DNA of 64,000 bases from Monosiga brevicollis MX1 (Eukaryota; Opisthokonta; Choanoflagellata; Craspedida; Salpingoecidae): assembly GCF_000002865.3 (NCBI RefSeq), contig NW_001865040.1, positions 432,905 through 496,904 of the forward strand, in the 5' to 3' direction. Positions 1 through 10,631 of this stretch are shown here, one piece after another. Below the pieces are notes generated by a model. The model was not told the origin of the DNA, did not search any database, and saw only the letters and a list, made by a program, of their open reading frames with translations. The position numbers and the translations under genes were made by a program. Position 1 is the first letter of the stretch; each line of letters begins with the position of its first letter.

Positions 1-1762
1 GAGGTTCAGCCTTCTGGGTCATGGCCTCGAGTTCTGCACGAACGACGTCGCGAATGGCACGGCGAGCTTGATGTCGAGCACGGGCCTCAAAGTCGCGGCC
101 CATGTCCTGGGGTGCTGGGCTAGGTGCAGCACCCTCCACCTTGCTTTCGGGGCCAGGCGTGGGTTCGTCGACGGTAAAGCGAAAGTCGGGATCAACGGCG
201 ATGCGATGAAGCACGCTGACATCCCAAAGATCCTTGAAATCCGGTGGAAGGGGGTCTGATGCCTCAGGCTCAGGACTGCTATCGCTCAGCAGGGGCTCGC
301 CGCTCACCGTCCGATCACGCGCGCGCTCCTGGAGCTGTCGTTGGTGCTGCTGGGCTTGAAGCTCACAGCGTGCAGCGCTGCACTGTTCAAAGGCCTCAGT
401 CGCCTTCAGCGACTGCAAGCGGTCTTCGATGTGGACCAGCTGTTGGTCAATGTGTGGATGCCACTAATAAAGACGTGGCACAAGCGGAGCAAGAACACCC
501 CCGGACGCACATACATGCACACAAGCACACGCACAGGGAGAGGCCAGAGAGAGGTGCAGGTGATCAGGTGAGTGATGGTAATGCGCACACACGGGCCTAG
601 CCAGTACTTGAATGGTCTGGCTGCGAGGGGGCATGTTTTGGCTTACCTCGCCGGATTGGATCGATTCGCGCTTGGCAACGGTTTCACGCAGGCGACAGAG
701 CTCCTCATGGTGTTGGACCAGACCTTGGACGAGATCCTGGCGATCGTGTTGCGACCAGCGACGGAAGGCATGGAGATAATTGAGCCAGACCATCTTGGCA
801 GTGGCAAAGGCTGGCTTGGTCTCGGCAGAGGGTGCGCGCTCTTGGACATGGTGCATCCAGGTAAGGACAGCTTCCACCAGGCTGCGCGCGCGATCAGCGA
901 GTTCCTCTGCAGCGTCTTCGTCAACGTCGTCAAAGATTTCATCTGGACGCATGGTGATCATGAGGCAAGTCAGGAAGACGCGATGCAATCGCTTCAAGGG
1001 GATACCGGCCACCGATTGCTGGTTGTCGAGAGAGCGGCTGAGCTTTTTGACAAGGGGAATGCATCGTTCCATGCTCTGGCGCTCGTGCAAGGCACTAGCC
1101 ACTTCTTCAAAGGACGCCGGGGCAGAATAGTTGCCTGCTCGTTCAAAAAGCTGGCCAGCGGGTGTGGCCGCAAAGGCACGGACAGAAGCGGCAGTGCGGG
1201 TGCGCAGGCGCCACGCACGTGTCAGCTGACGAAGGCGACGCGCTGACACAGGAGGTTTACTTGCTGGTGATGCGGCTTCTGTCAGACGGGCGTGATCAAG
1301 CAGAGAGCCACCGTTGATGGAGTTGTTGAGCGAGCTGGGCCCACTGTCAGCACGCAAGCGCTGCATCTTGGCGAGATGGCTGCGTGCGGCGCGAATGCGA
1401 TGTTCTTGTTCAAGATCTTCAGCGCGCTTTTGTACCTGTGCATGCGTATTCCATGGCGAGTCAGTCAGGACAAAGCCCATGGCAAGTTGGTCATTGCGGG
1501 CGAACAGGGCTTCATGACTTACGCTCAAGACGTGAGAGAAATGTTGAGCCGAGTGTTCCTGGCGTTCCATGAGCCATTGTTGACGGCGAGAGCGCGCGTC
1601 TCGCACAGCCATCTCGTAGTGATCAAGCAGGTCCTGACGACGCTGCTCCTGATGCTCAGCAGCCTCGGCGACGCGGCGGTTTTGTAGCAGGGCGGCCTGC
1701 GCACGCTTGTGAAGATATGCCGAACGACGCTCGGCGGCATGTTGATGTCTGAACCGGAACAC
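1..1762 (-). CDS. T-complex protein 11 (TCP11)-like protein, 5' part
   Basis: Exon 1 runs 1762-647 (372 codons, phase 0) and exon 2 runs 463-1, leaving the window while still open. The intron has a gtaagc donor at 646-641 and an acceptor AG at 465-464. The N-terminal ~170 residues are basic and helical (coiled-coil-like). The later part matches the TCP11 domain: RVFLTCLMITMRPDEIF, then a helix ending FRRWSQHDRQDLV, and in exon 2 DFKDLWDVSVLHRIAVDPDF, the family's aspartate/histidine-rich helix. TCP11 proteins are helical; in mammals they act in sperm and cAMP signalling, but the biochemical role in protists is unknown. The start at 1762 is the first ATG of the open frame. The C-terminal half of the domain lies outside the window. 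Confidence 0.8.
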
Positions 1763-3366
1763 ATGTCATTGATGGGCGTGTGAGTCGGGGGCACAGCGAT
1801 GCGACTCGGAAGGAGGGCCAGACGGGGGAAAGAGTCGCGATGACCTACTGTGCTGCATGGTGGTGCTCTGGGACCGTGGCTGAAGGGCGGGGGGCTGCCA
1901 CCTTGAGGGGGGTGACATCCACCACCCAGGCAATGCCGGGGGAACTACTCATGCCGACTGATATGGCAGCCAGAAAGAAGTCGGCTCTCTCGAGGACGGA
2001 AGGAGCGTCTCAACCGAGAGGCGGAAGGAAAATGAAAATGCACGAGAGCAAAGCCGCTCGAGGTAAGCGTCGAGCGAGGCCAAGGGGGCTAATCTGGCAC
2101 TTTGGGCTAGATTTGGCGACTGGCCGAAACCGGAGGAAAAGGGCGATGGGGAGGGAATGATTTGGCAGCGGCCTCCTTGTTTTGCTGGAACCGTGTGAAA
2201 TGGCAGCGCCGATGCAAAGAATGTGAGGGAATCAGAATGGCAACATCAAACCAGACGTGGGGTTGAAAAATGGCACCCAAAGCCCTCCAAAGTCAATGGG
2301 GCGTGACGCATCCTTGAAATGAGTAAGCACGAGCCCGTGCTGGATCCATCGGAGCCGTCATGATCCCATTTGAAGAAGCACGAAGAAGATCAAGGTCAAG
2401 CTGTACAGTGTGTGCATGCATCTGTGTGTGTATGTGTGTGTGTGGGCGAACAAAGATCTGATCTGATCTTCCTGGCGCATGCGACGACACAGCAAGGAGA
2501 GGTGGGGATGAATAGCTCCATCGGATGTTCAAGCTCTGTCTGTGGCTTGCAGGGGTTTGTTTTGATTTTTTTTTTTTCTTTTTTGATTGGCCCGACTCAA
2601 GGGCATCGGGCGACCGCGTGTGCAACAGCCCACCCCCAACAGCCCACCGACGAAAGGCCATGTTCTGGACATCCTCGGCCTTTCAAATATGATCCCTTTT
2701 GCTTGACTGACTGTCTTGGATCGGTTGGAGTTGGCATGTGGGGAATGCGCTTGTGCCAGCATGAGGAAAGAAAAGGTTGGGGCTGCCATCCTTGATTTGC
2801 AAACGGCTTTTCCCTGAATGTGGGCGTGCAATCGCTGCTATACAGTCCTCCTCGCCCAATCATTCATCAATCTCTTCGAGCGAGCGTGTTGGAAGGGCCT
2901 TTGCACCGGCACGCACGCACTAGATCCTCGCCGCGGGCGCTGCCGTTTTTGCATCTCCCGAGTTGTGTGTGTTGAAGAAGACGAAGATGGCTGCGATCTG
3001 GGCAAGAAGAAACACACCAAGGAGCAGATCATGTAGAGAAAATGGAATTTACAAGGAAAAGGACAGTTAAACAGTTGAACAGAAGTTGCAGACGTTTATG
3101 GAGTTATTGCAGACAATGCCACCAGCTAAATTGCCTGACACATTGACCACGTCACATCGGCAATACACAGCACACGTAACGTGGGTAGTGTGTTTAGGTC
3201 CGAGGGGTGTACTGTTGTTTGAAACTTGCATGACGAAAGAGGGGGATATCAAAAATAAGGCGATGCTGACAAATACCGCTGATCTCTCCCTCCGGACACT
3301 CAGCGCCGATCTTCCGTCGCCTCCATCCTCTGATTGCCCGCCGTTTGGTGTTCCTCCAGTGTTAGA
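1763..3366. other. Intergenic region between divergent genes
   Basis: A 1.6 kb spacer between the TCP11-like gene and the beta-galactosidase, so it holds both 5' regions. It contains a TG-rich stretch near 2420-2443 and a T-tract near 2568-2584. Open frames here are short, repeat-driven or of random composition, and I see no conserved domain, tRNA or mobile element. Confidence 0.5.
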
Positions 3367-6300
3367 ATGGGGGGATCATGGCTTGGGGTGGCTCTGTGGG
3401 CTCTTGTGAGCCTGATGGCTCTCGGCCAGGTTGCGGGTCAGGCAGGGTCGGCGACCCGAGGCGTGGCTTGGGATGCGCGCTCGTTGCGCCTTAACGGCGA
3501 ACGACGTCTCATCCTGTCGGGCGGGATGCACTATCCGCGGATCCCCCGCAGTGATTGGCAGCGCGTCATGTCTTTGGCCAAAGGCATGGGTCTCAACAAT
3601 ATCCAAACCTATTTTTTTTGGAATTTCCACGAGCCCAAGACGCGGGGTAACATCACTTGGGCTGGGCAGGCTGATCTGCCCGCATTCGTCCAGACGGCTG
3701 CCGATCTCAATCTCACCGTCACCCTTCGCATTGGACCCTACATCTGCGGCGAGTACTTTTATGGTGGTCTTCCTTTGTGGCTGCGTAGTCTGGACAACGT
3801 GAGCTGCTATCGTTGCGAGGACGAGGTTTGGAAGCGCGAGATGGAGCGCATAGTCGACATTGTGGTCGCCAAAATGGAGCCCTATCTCTTTGCCAACGGT
3901 GGCCCCATCATTCTCTTGCAGATTGAAAACGAATTCTCTGGCTCTCAAAGCTATCTCGAGTGAGTTGACCAGTGGCTCACTGGCAGGCTTGTTCCCTGCC
4001 TCTGCCTCTGCCTCTGTCGCTGTCGCTGCCTCTGTCGCTGTCGCTGCCTCTGTGGCTGTTGCTGTCTCGTCAGCCATTGCAAGCCTGTCAGCACATTTCT
4101 ACTCAGACCCCATGGCTCCTTGATTGCCCTCCCCCCTCTTCCCTCATCCCACAGCTGGGCGGTGGAGATGGCCCGAAACGCCACAACAGCTACTCCATGG
4201 ATGCTATGCCATGATGTTCACCAGTAAGCCTATCACTTATGCTGAAGGCTGGCAAGTTGTTTCTTGTTTATGGAAAATGGACGGTTAGAGTTTGACTTGC
4301 TTGCCTTCCCCATGCATGCAGATGCGCCCAAGTCAACCGGGATGCAGGTAACCCCGACCAGGCCCTTTGTACCATCAATGGATTCTGGGTAGAGCAACGC
4401 TCGAGCTTTCTCGCTCAACCGAGTCAGGCTTGGATTCAAGCCCAACAGACTGGCAACCCCACCCAGCCCCTCGTCTGGTCGGTGGACGGTTCTCCTTGAG
4501 CTCGACCGTGGCTCAATGCGTGTCATGAGCAGACCTTGAGATAATTCCATGAGTGTTTGAGGTTCGACTAACAATACTTCCCGATCTTTATCCTTCTCTA
4601 ATTCTGTTCAGGACGGAAGATCAGGGCTGGTTCGACCAATGGGGAGTGGCTCAGGTTGGCATCGGCTTGGGCTTGAGCCACTGTTGCCCGAATCCTGCAA
4701 TGACACCATGTCACCCAGCGTCTCCTTGTCGTTGGTGTAACCCTGCCAACAAGTAGCGCGTTCGAGATTCAAGAGACCAGGCTTATGGCATGGCTCGCTG
4801 GTTTCAATATGGTGGCTCTTACCACAATTTCTACATGATGACGGTTTGTGTCGCATTGCCATTCCTAACCTCGTTTCCCTTCTTTCACTCGTTCATGTCG
4901 CCAGTTTAGGCGCAATCAGTATCATCATCACGGCGTTGTTCATTTTAGGGTGGCAACAACTATGGTCGACTTGCCGGGGCCCTGGTCACAACAGCCTATG
5001 CCCCTGACACGGTCATTGACTACCTGCTCCTGCCCCACCAACCCCGCTACGCGTTTTTTAGTCGCTTTTTCCACACCCTGCAGAATATTAGTGAAGCCCT
5101 TTTGAGCCACAATGCCACAACGCCACAGCCATTGCCGGGTTGGGGCAATGCCGTGCAAGTTGTCCTGGCCAACTGTCGCGATGCGGTGGGCCCCGCTTGC
5201 TAGCGCACGAAACCTGCTTCTCTATGGGATCTAGCAAGGGCTGTTTTTTGCACACATGTCTAATGGTGCTTTTGGAACAGGCGCACTGGAGGTTTACCCC
5301 GTCTGCAAACAACACCTATGCCTTGCTAGAATTCACAGGATTCAACCAATCACGCTTGTGTCTTAGCGGTCAAGGTTCGGCTCTACATCGTCGCGCAGGG
5401 TGTGCTCAAAATCTTCTGTGCTTTGCTGGGCGGCAGTCCTGCGGCCCATTCCGACGTTTGGCAGCTTATATTTTATCACGTGGATTGTCGATGCGGACTT
5501 TCCTCTAATCATGTCCAGCTGATCGATTGACGCTAGCGCCATGCAATGAGGCGATGGATGCCCAGCAATGGAGCTTCAATGCATCAACCGGTATGCGTGT
5601 GGCCGTCGGATCTGCCATTGATCGCTCAAGGAAGCTCGTGGGACCCGCGCTTGAACGGCATTGCTTGTAACATGTCAATTCCCAGGCCACCTTGAGCTTC
5701 ATGTCCAGGAGCACTGTAAAGCGCAAGGTGCAGTGGGGGTATGCCCCCAGTGCCTGGATGCCACAGACACCGAAGCACTTGATATTTGGGACTGCAAGGT
5801 GCAGGGATCACCACTGCCAAGCCATCAACTCTTCAACTGGACAGGTGCGCTTTCCCAAGCAGCACCGCGCCCGTGGTGATGAAATGGAAGGACAAGAAGA
5901 GTAACACGATTGGCTCGCTTCATTCTTGGCAGGTAGCCAGCTCCAGCATCGTGCGTCTGGTCAATGCCTGACGACGGGGCCTTCTAGCGCCGAGGCGTCT
6001 GTCTTTGGTCAGGTGGCTTTTCTCGCCAACTATCATGACACGCAGGGTGGCGTTTATACGTTTCAAGGTTGGTGCTGGTCAACTTGAGCATTTTCCCGCG
6101 GGTTTGACACACTGTGGCCACTCATGTCTCCCTGGTTTTGGATGCATCCTTTAGGACAAGAGTTTTACATTTCGAACCACACCGTCCTCATCTACGATTT
6201 AGCACAGGGTGACGTGTTGTTCAACACCAGTGCCCTCGATTCAACAGCAGACTCGCCTCGCAAGATTGAGCGGCGGGCGTTGGGTCCAGACTGGCAATAC

Positions 6301-7537
6301 TACGTTGATACTGGTGCAAATGTTTTTGAGACCGATGCTTCCGCGCCAGTCGAGCAGCTTTCTCTCACAGACAATGACAGTGATTACCTGTGGTATGCGT
6401 TAAACGCATCTACTCCATTGCACGCAGGTGCGCCTCTCTTCATGTGACGCTTGGTTCAATCCTGGCTTGCACCCGTCGTGCTTTCCTCATACCGCACGGA
6501 GTATTTGGGTACCATGAATAGGAGATGTGGTTACCTTTCCCATTATTGGGCATACTCAAACCTACGTGTACGTGGATGAGGTGCTGCAGCCATCCAGCAG
6601 CCCAGTGCTGAGCCAGCAGGGCAACGTGACGCTGACCAAGGACACCACGGTATGTCATGCCGCTCTTTGCCATCTTAATCGGCCAGGCGTCTGGTTATGC
6701 ATACGACGGTGTGTACGGCTGCTCCTAATTGTATGTGCAAATTTGATTTCCTTGGCCTTTCTGCACCGGCCACCACAGAGATTGCGAATTTTTAGTGCTG
6801 CTCTGGGGCTGGCCAACACCGGTGTACAACCCAGGTATGACTTTTCAATCGTGCTTGGACAAGCAAGTCGTGAGCTGTTCAGCTGATTTGCTGGTGGTGC
6901 TTTTGGTGCAGCCAAGGCAACGGCATTGCAGGTCCACTTTTGGCTAATGGGCGGCCGATTGAAGGCAACTGGACCATGTCCTGGCCCTTGACCGGGGAAA
7001 GGCTTCAAATCTATACACCAGCCAAGCTGCATCAAGTCGAGTGGACTTCTAGCGCTCCATCCAGTCAGGACAGCCGCTTTTGGCTGCAAACAACTTTTGA
7101 TTTGCCCAGTCCTGAATGGGGCACGGAAGCCAACGGAACCAGCGTGGCGTATGCTCTTGACCTGGGGTCCATGAACAAAGGCAGGTTGCACGTGCCTATC
7201 TCGTTCTGCGGCGCGTGTATATGTTCCAGGCTCAGTGGTGTGACTGGCATGTGCACAAGTAGGCGTGGCCTACGTGAACGGTTTCAATTTGGGTCGCTAC
7301 TGGGCGCTGCCCGGGCAGTGTGACGGGCCCTGTGCGCCACCTCAACATGGAGATTACTGCTTCATGCGTTACAAGGACTGCAACACGGCGACCCAAACAC
7401 TGTATCATGTACCTGCGGAGATACTGCAACCCCAAGGCAACTTGGTGGTGCTCTTTGAAGAAAGCAGCAATGTGCAAGCACGCAACGTTGAGGCCATTGC
7501 CTTGGTGCACCTCACGGCCCACCCGGCACATGATTAA
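3367..7537 (+). CDS. Secreted GH35 beta-galactosidase with inserted ricin-type lectin domain
   Basis: Fifteen exons join in frame to 863 residues: 3367-3959, 4155-4223, 4322-4477, 4612-4654, 4757-4843, 4949-5185, 5281-5368, 5519-5590, 5734-5844, 5933-6067, 6155-6427, 6522-6649, 6779-6834, 6912-7180, 7263-7537. Residues 1-25 are a signal peptide. Residues ~35-350 are the GH35 barrel with GPYICGEYFYGG, the acid/base Glu189 in QIENEF and the nucleophile Glu275 in WTEDQGW. Residues ~372-507 carry QxW-type beta-trefoil repeats (VVLANC..HWRF, LTLAPCNEAMDAQQW, CLDAT...QLFNW), a ricin B-like lectin. Plant-BGAL beta domains follow (VFGQVAFLANY, SDYLWY, GFNLGRYW). The last intron starts with GC. It probably trims terminal galactose from extracellular or lysosomal glycans, with the lectin binding substrate; that role is inferred. 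Confidence 0.92.
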
Positions 7538-7540
7538 CAT

Positions 7541-7576
7541 CTCTCTCGCTCTCTCTCTCGATCTCTATCTCTCAAT
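7541..7576. repeat. CT/AT-rich simple repeat in the 3' region of the GH35 gene
   Basis: A run of tctctcgct- and tctatctc-like units follows the beta-galactosidase stop codon. It is low-complexity sequence without coding sense and probably lies in the 3' untranslated region. Confidence 0.6.
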
Positions 7577-7732
7577 CATCTTGCTGTTGTTGAAAAGCTC
7601 GTGCTGACAATTCATCTCAAGTTCACACGTGTGTGTGAGAGAGCGGGAAAGAGACGATAAGCAACACAAACAGCATCAGCGCAAAGGCGATTTTCAGGTT
7701 GTTGTCCATCTGTCAAGCTTTTCAGCAGGAAG

Positions 7733-9401
7733 ATGGCCAGTGCGAGCCCGCCGGCGGCGGTGGCGATGGCGGATGAGGCTAAGTTGCAGAAGATTGAGCT
7801 GGAGGACGGAAGTTGGATGCGTGGGCGCTTGGAGAATGGCGAGCTGCAGGGGCGAGTTGAGCACTTTATGGCGGATGGCACCCGTCGCATCTGTACCTAT
7901 GTTGAAGGTGCCATGCACGGTACCCAGGAGCTGCTGGACGGGGATGGAAGCTTGCTCAGCATTATGACTTTTGAGCATGACCAGTTGCAAGGGCGTTGTG
8001 AGCTGCCCTTGGAAGATGGCGGGCGCATCATCGCCTACATTGATGCTTCAGTGGAGGAGCAGACGGAAGCTGATGACAAACAGGAGATGGAGGGTGCCAA
8101 ATCGGGTGGCGACACGGCTCAGGTCACTAACGTGGAACAAGAACGAGCGAGGGGAGAACAGTCGAAGGAAAGCAGCGTAGAGGACGAAGAGGACGAAGAG
8201 GACGAAGAAGAGGAGGAGGAGGAGGAAGATAGTATGGTGAGACGCGGCTTTGTATCTCCGAGCGCCGTCATGTGAAACGATGTGTTGCTCTCACCTACTC
8301 TCGTTGGCATAGGCAGCGCTTCCAGAGTGGCTAACGTGTCAAATCGGGGCATACATTTATCCGGGACAAGTGTGTGCGCTGATTGGGCGCTTTCACGGCG
8401 GGCGACTCGTGTGTGGTCACGCAGGGTCCGTGGCCGAGGCCGAAGAGCTCATCAATGCAGCAGTGGTCGGTCGCGGGCATGTGGCGCTGGCTCGCTGGTC
8501 CTGCGGCTGTCCATGTGTGGGGCGTCAGCTTCCCGTTTACTTTGGCGAAGCCGTGAGCTCGACCACCATTGCCGAGCGTCCGCTGCAGCCAGATCCGTTG
8601 GAGCAGGCCATGGTCAATGTACGGCCATCACTTTTACCAGCCTCGGGGGAGGGTCTCTTCACGAGCAAACCAGCAACGGCTGGTACCATTGTGGCATTTT
8701 ACAGCGGCGTACGCGTGGCACAGGACGAGGTTGACCAGCGGGACTGGGATGAAACCGACTACACCCTGAGCGTGGATGATGATTGCTGTGTTGATGTAAG
8801 TCCAATCGGCGGGGCTGGTGGTCCAGGCAAGCATCGCATCTGTGCTTGCAAGCGTCACGGTGGGCCTCCCGTGTGCTCTGACCTGATTGTGGTTTGCGTT
8901 TGTTCGTCTGTGTGGATTTTCCGTCTTGCTCTATGGGTGCATAGGTACCACCAGTCTACCGTTCACTCGGCATTTACTGTGCAACCCTGGGTCACAAGGC
9001 AAACCATTCCTTTGACCAGCAGAACGCTCAAGTGAGCTCGCCCTGTTTCTGCGTTGGGAAGGCGAGGGAGGATGGCGCTTGTGGCAACATGCGGTTCAGT
9101 TGGGGCAAGGTGCTTCATGACCCTGCTTCACTTTTTTTTTCCGTTCGCAACTGGTACACAGTACGAGCCCTGCTGGCATCCGCGCTTCGGACCGATCAAA
9201 TGTCTGCGCTTACTCAAGGACTTGGCTGCTGGAGAGGAAGTGTATGTGCATTATGACTACGAGGTTGGGCAGATCCTGGCTGAATATGGCCGGGCACCGC
9301 CCACCACCGAGCCAGCCGATGCACCGCAGTGGTTCCTGGAGCAGCTGCACCGGCATCTCAAGGCCACAAAAGTGGTAGGATCCGCGACTGGGCCCGAGTG
9401 A
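7733..9401 (+). CDS. SETD7 (SET7/9)-like lysine methyltransferase
   Basis: Four exons (7733-8236, 8313-8795, 8945-9031, 9162-9401) join in frame to 437 residues. The N-terminus has MORN-like strands (LEDGSWMRGRLENGELQG and following). An acidic run of about 20 Asp/Glu near residues 145-165 is followed by a SETD7-like strand pair (AYIYPGQVCALIGRFHGG). The SET domain in exons 2-4 shows GEGLFTSKPA, GVRVAQDEVDQRDW, the cofactor motif NHSF, FGPIKCLR and the catalytic-tyrosine region YVHYDYE. SETD7 monomethylates lysines on histone H3K4 and non-histone proteins in animals; here the same activity is inferred. The acidic insert between MORN and SET is an addition to the animal layout. The chosen ATG is the first in frame. 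Confidence 0.9.
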
Positions 9402-9815
9402 GCGGCCACCACGAGGCGGCTATTCCTACCCGTTTACACATGAAGAATGTAATAATTGACCGCAAGAGTGTAAACATTGCAGCCGTCAATGACTCTTCTT
9501 TTTGCTGGCTTGAGGCACGAATGCGCCAAGGCACAAAGACTCTTCTTCACTTCTTCAGGGGCGCCCGCACAGGGGACGAGGAAATTTGACCGCGCTGCGG
9601 TCAATTCGTTGCAACAAGTGTAAATGTGGGCAGGCATGCGCGCTTCGCACGGCAAACAACACGTCCAACACCCTCAAACATGAGAAAACCAGATAAAACA
9701 CATGCAACACACGCCTGCCGCATGCTCATCCCTGAAAGCATGTGGCACATGAGCATAAAGCTGGTGGCACGAAGCTTATCACATGAGCCTGCAGGCCGCC
9801 ACGTGGAGAGGCCCA
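9402..9815. other. Convergent intergenic region, no gene seen
   Basis: About 410 bases between the stop codons of the SETD7-like gene and the ELM2-like gene. The open frames in it are short and not conserved-looking. I see no RNA gene or clear polyadenylation signal. Confidence 0.5.
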
Positions 9816-10245
9816 TCAACGTCCAGCATCGCTGGTCTTGGGCTTCTTCTCTTCCACTGTCGCCGGTGAAGCGCGGGCTGCATCGGTGTCTCTTTTAAGG
9901 TCCACAGCTCGCTGAGGCTTCGATGCTTTGCGGCGATTGGGTACGGTGGCCGAAGCATCTGAAACGCAGCTGTGGTCAGGCGGTGCAGGGAGCTGCATGG
10001 CTTGGTATTGAGGTCCAACACGAATCTCTGCCTTGGGTTTGGGCTACGCAATAGTAGCAGCAGTGAACCACATGAATGTGAGGTTGTTGCGCCAGCCGAT
10101 CAAGGTTCTTGTGCAGCCCTCATACCTTGAGCCAAGCATTGGGGTCGAAGCTGCGAGCTGCCACTTCATCGTCGTCCGAGTCTTCAAACAGGGCGGATTC
10201 CTCCGCGGCCACCTCGGCCTTGTCTGCTTGCCCGTCCTCTGCCAT
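9816..10245 (-). CDS. Short ELM2-start-like nuclear protein
   Basis: Two exons, 10245-10126 (40 codons) and 10031-9816, give 111 residues. The N-terminus is acidic (ALFEDSDDDEVAAR). The splice joins FDPNAWLK to AEIRVGPQYQAMQLP, which resembles the opening of ELM2 domains (I-R-V-G-x-x-Y-Q-A-x-x-P) of MTA/MIER/RERE co-repressors. The rest is basic and disordered, ending in KKPK-type nuclear-signal residues. No full ELM2 and no SANT domain follow. The donor is gtatg and the acceptor AG lies at 10033-10032. It may be a truncated relative or a separate microprotein sharing the HDAC-binding motif; function unknown. Confidence 0.6.
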
Positions 10246-10631
10246 CTTGTCTTGTCGCCGTTCAAGGAAAGTGAGAGAGAAACAAAGAGAGAGAGAGATG
10301 AATTGAGAGAAAGAGAGAAATAAAGAGCAAAGACACAAAGGAAAAGCATAACTACTGTACCACATGTGACATGAATTGAGAGAGAGAGAGAGAGAGTTGA
10401 GAGAGAGAGAGAAGAATTGGTTTGAGTATAAACAGCAAAGACACAGAAGAAATGGTACAAGTACCACATGTAAAAAAAGTAACAAGAGAAAGAGGAGGTA
10501 ATTTTGAAGGGGTTGAATCATATACGCGCTGGCGCCAATTTGACCGTTAACACCCACACACGCGCGCACTCACACAGACTCACGCTCGTTCTCGCAAAGG
10601 TCGAGCCCTGCTGGAGGTGGGCATCGGCGTG
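10246..10631. promoter_or_regulatory. Shared 5' region of ELM2-like gene and RECQL4, with GA repeats
   Basis: A 386-base divergent spacer. It contains purine-rich GA runs at about 10266-10320 and 10376-10414. The words tacc-acatgt recur near 10360-10368 and 10460-10468. No TATA box is clear. It is called regulatory from position only. Confidence 0.45.

Noticed and set aside
572-1246. 224-codon plus-strand frame
   Set aside because: Antisense shadow of the TCP11-like exon 1, which has recognisable family motifs.
1780-2160. 126-codon plus-strand open frame upstream of the TCP11-like gene
   Set aside because: Random composition, no domain, no splice partners; lies in the likely 5' region of two divergent genes.
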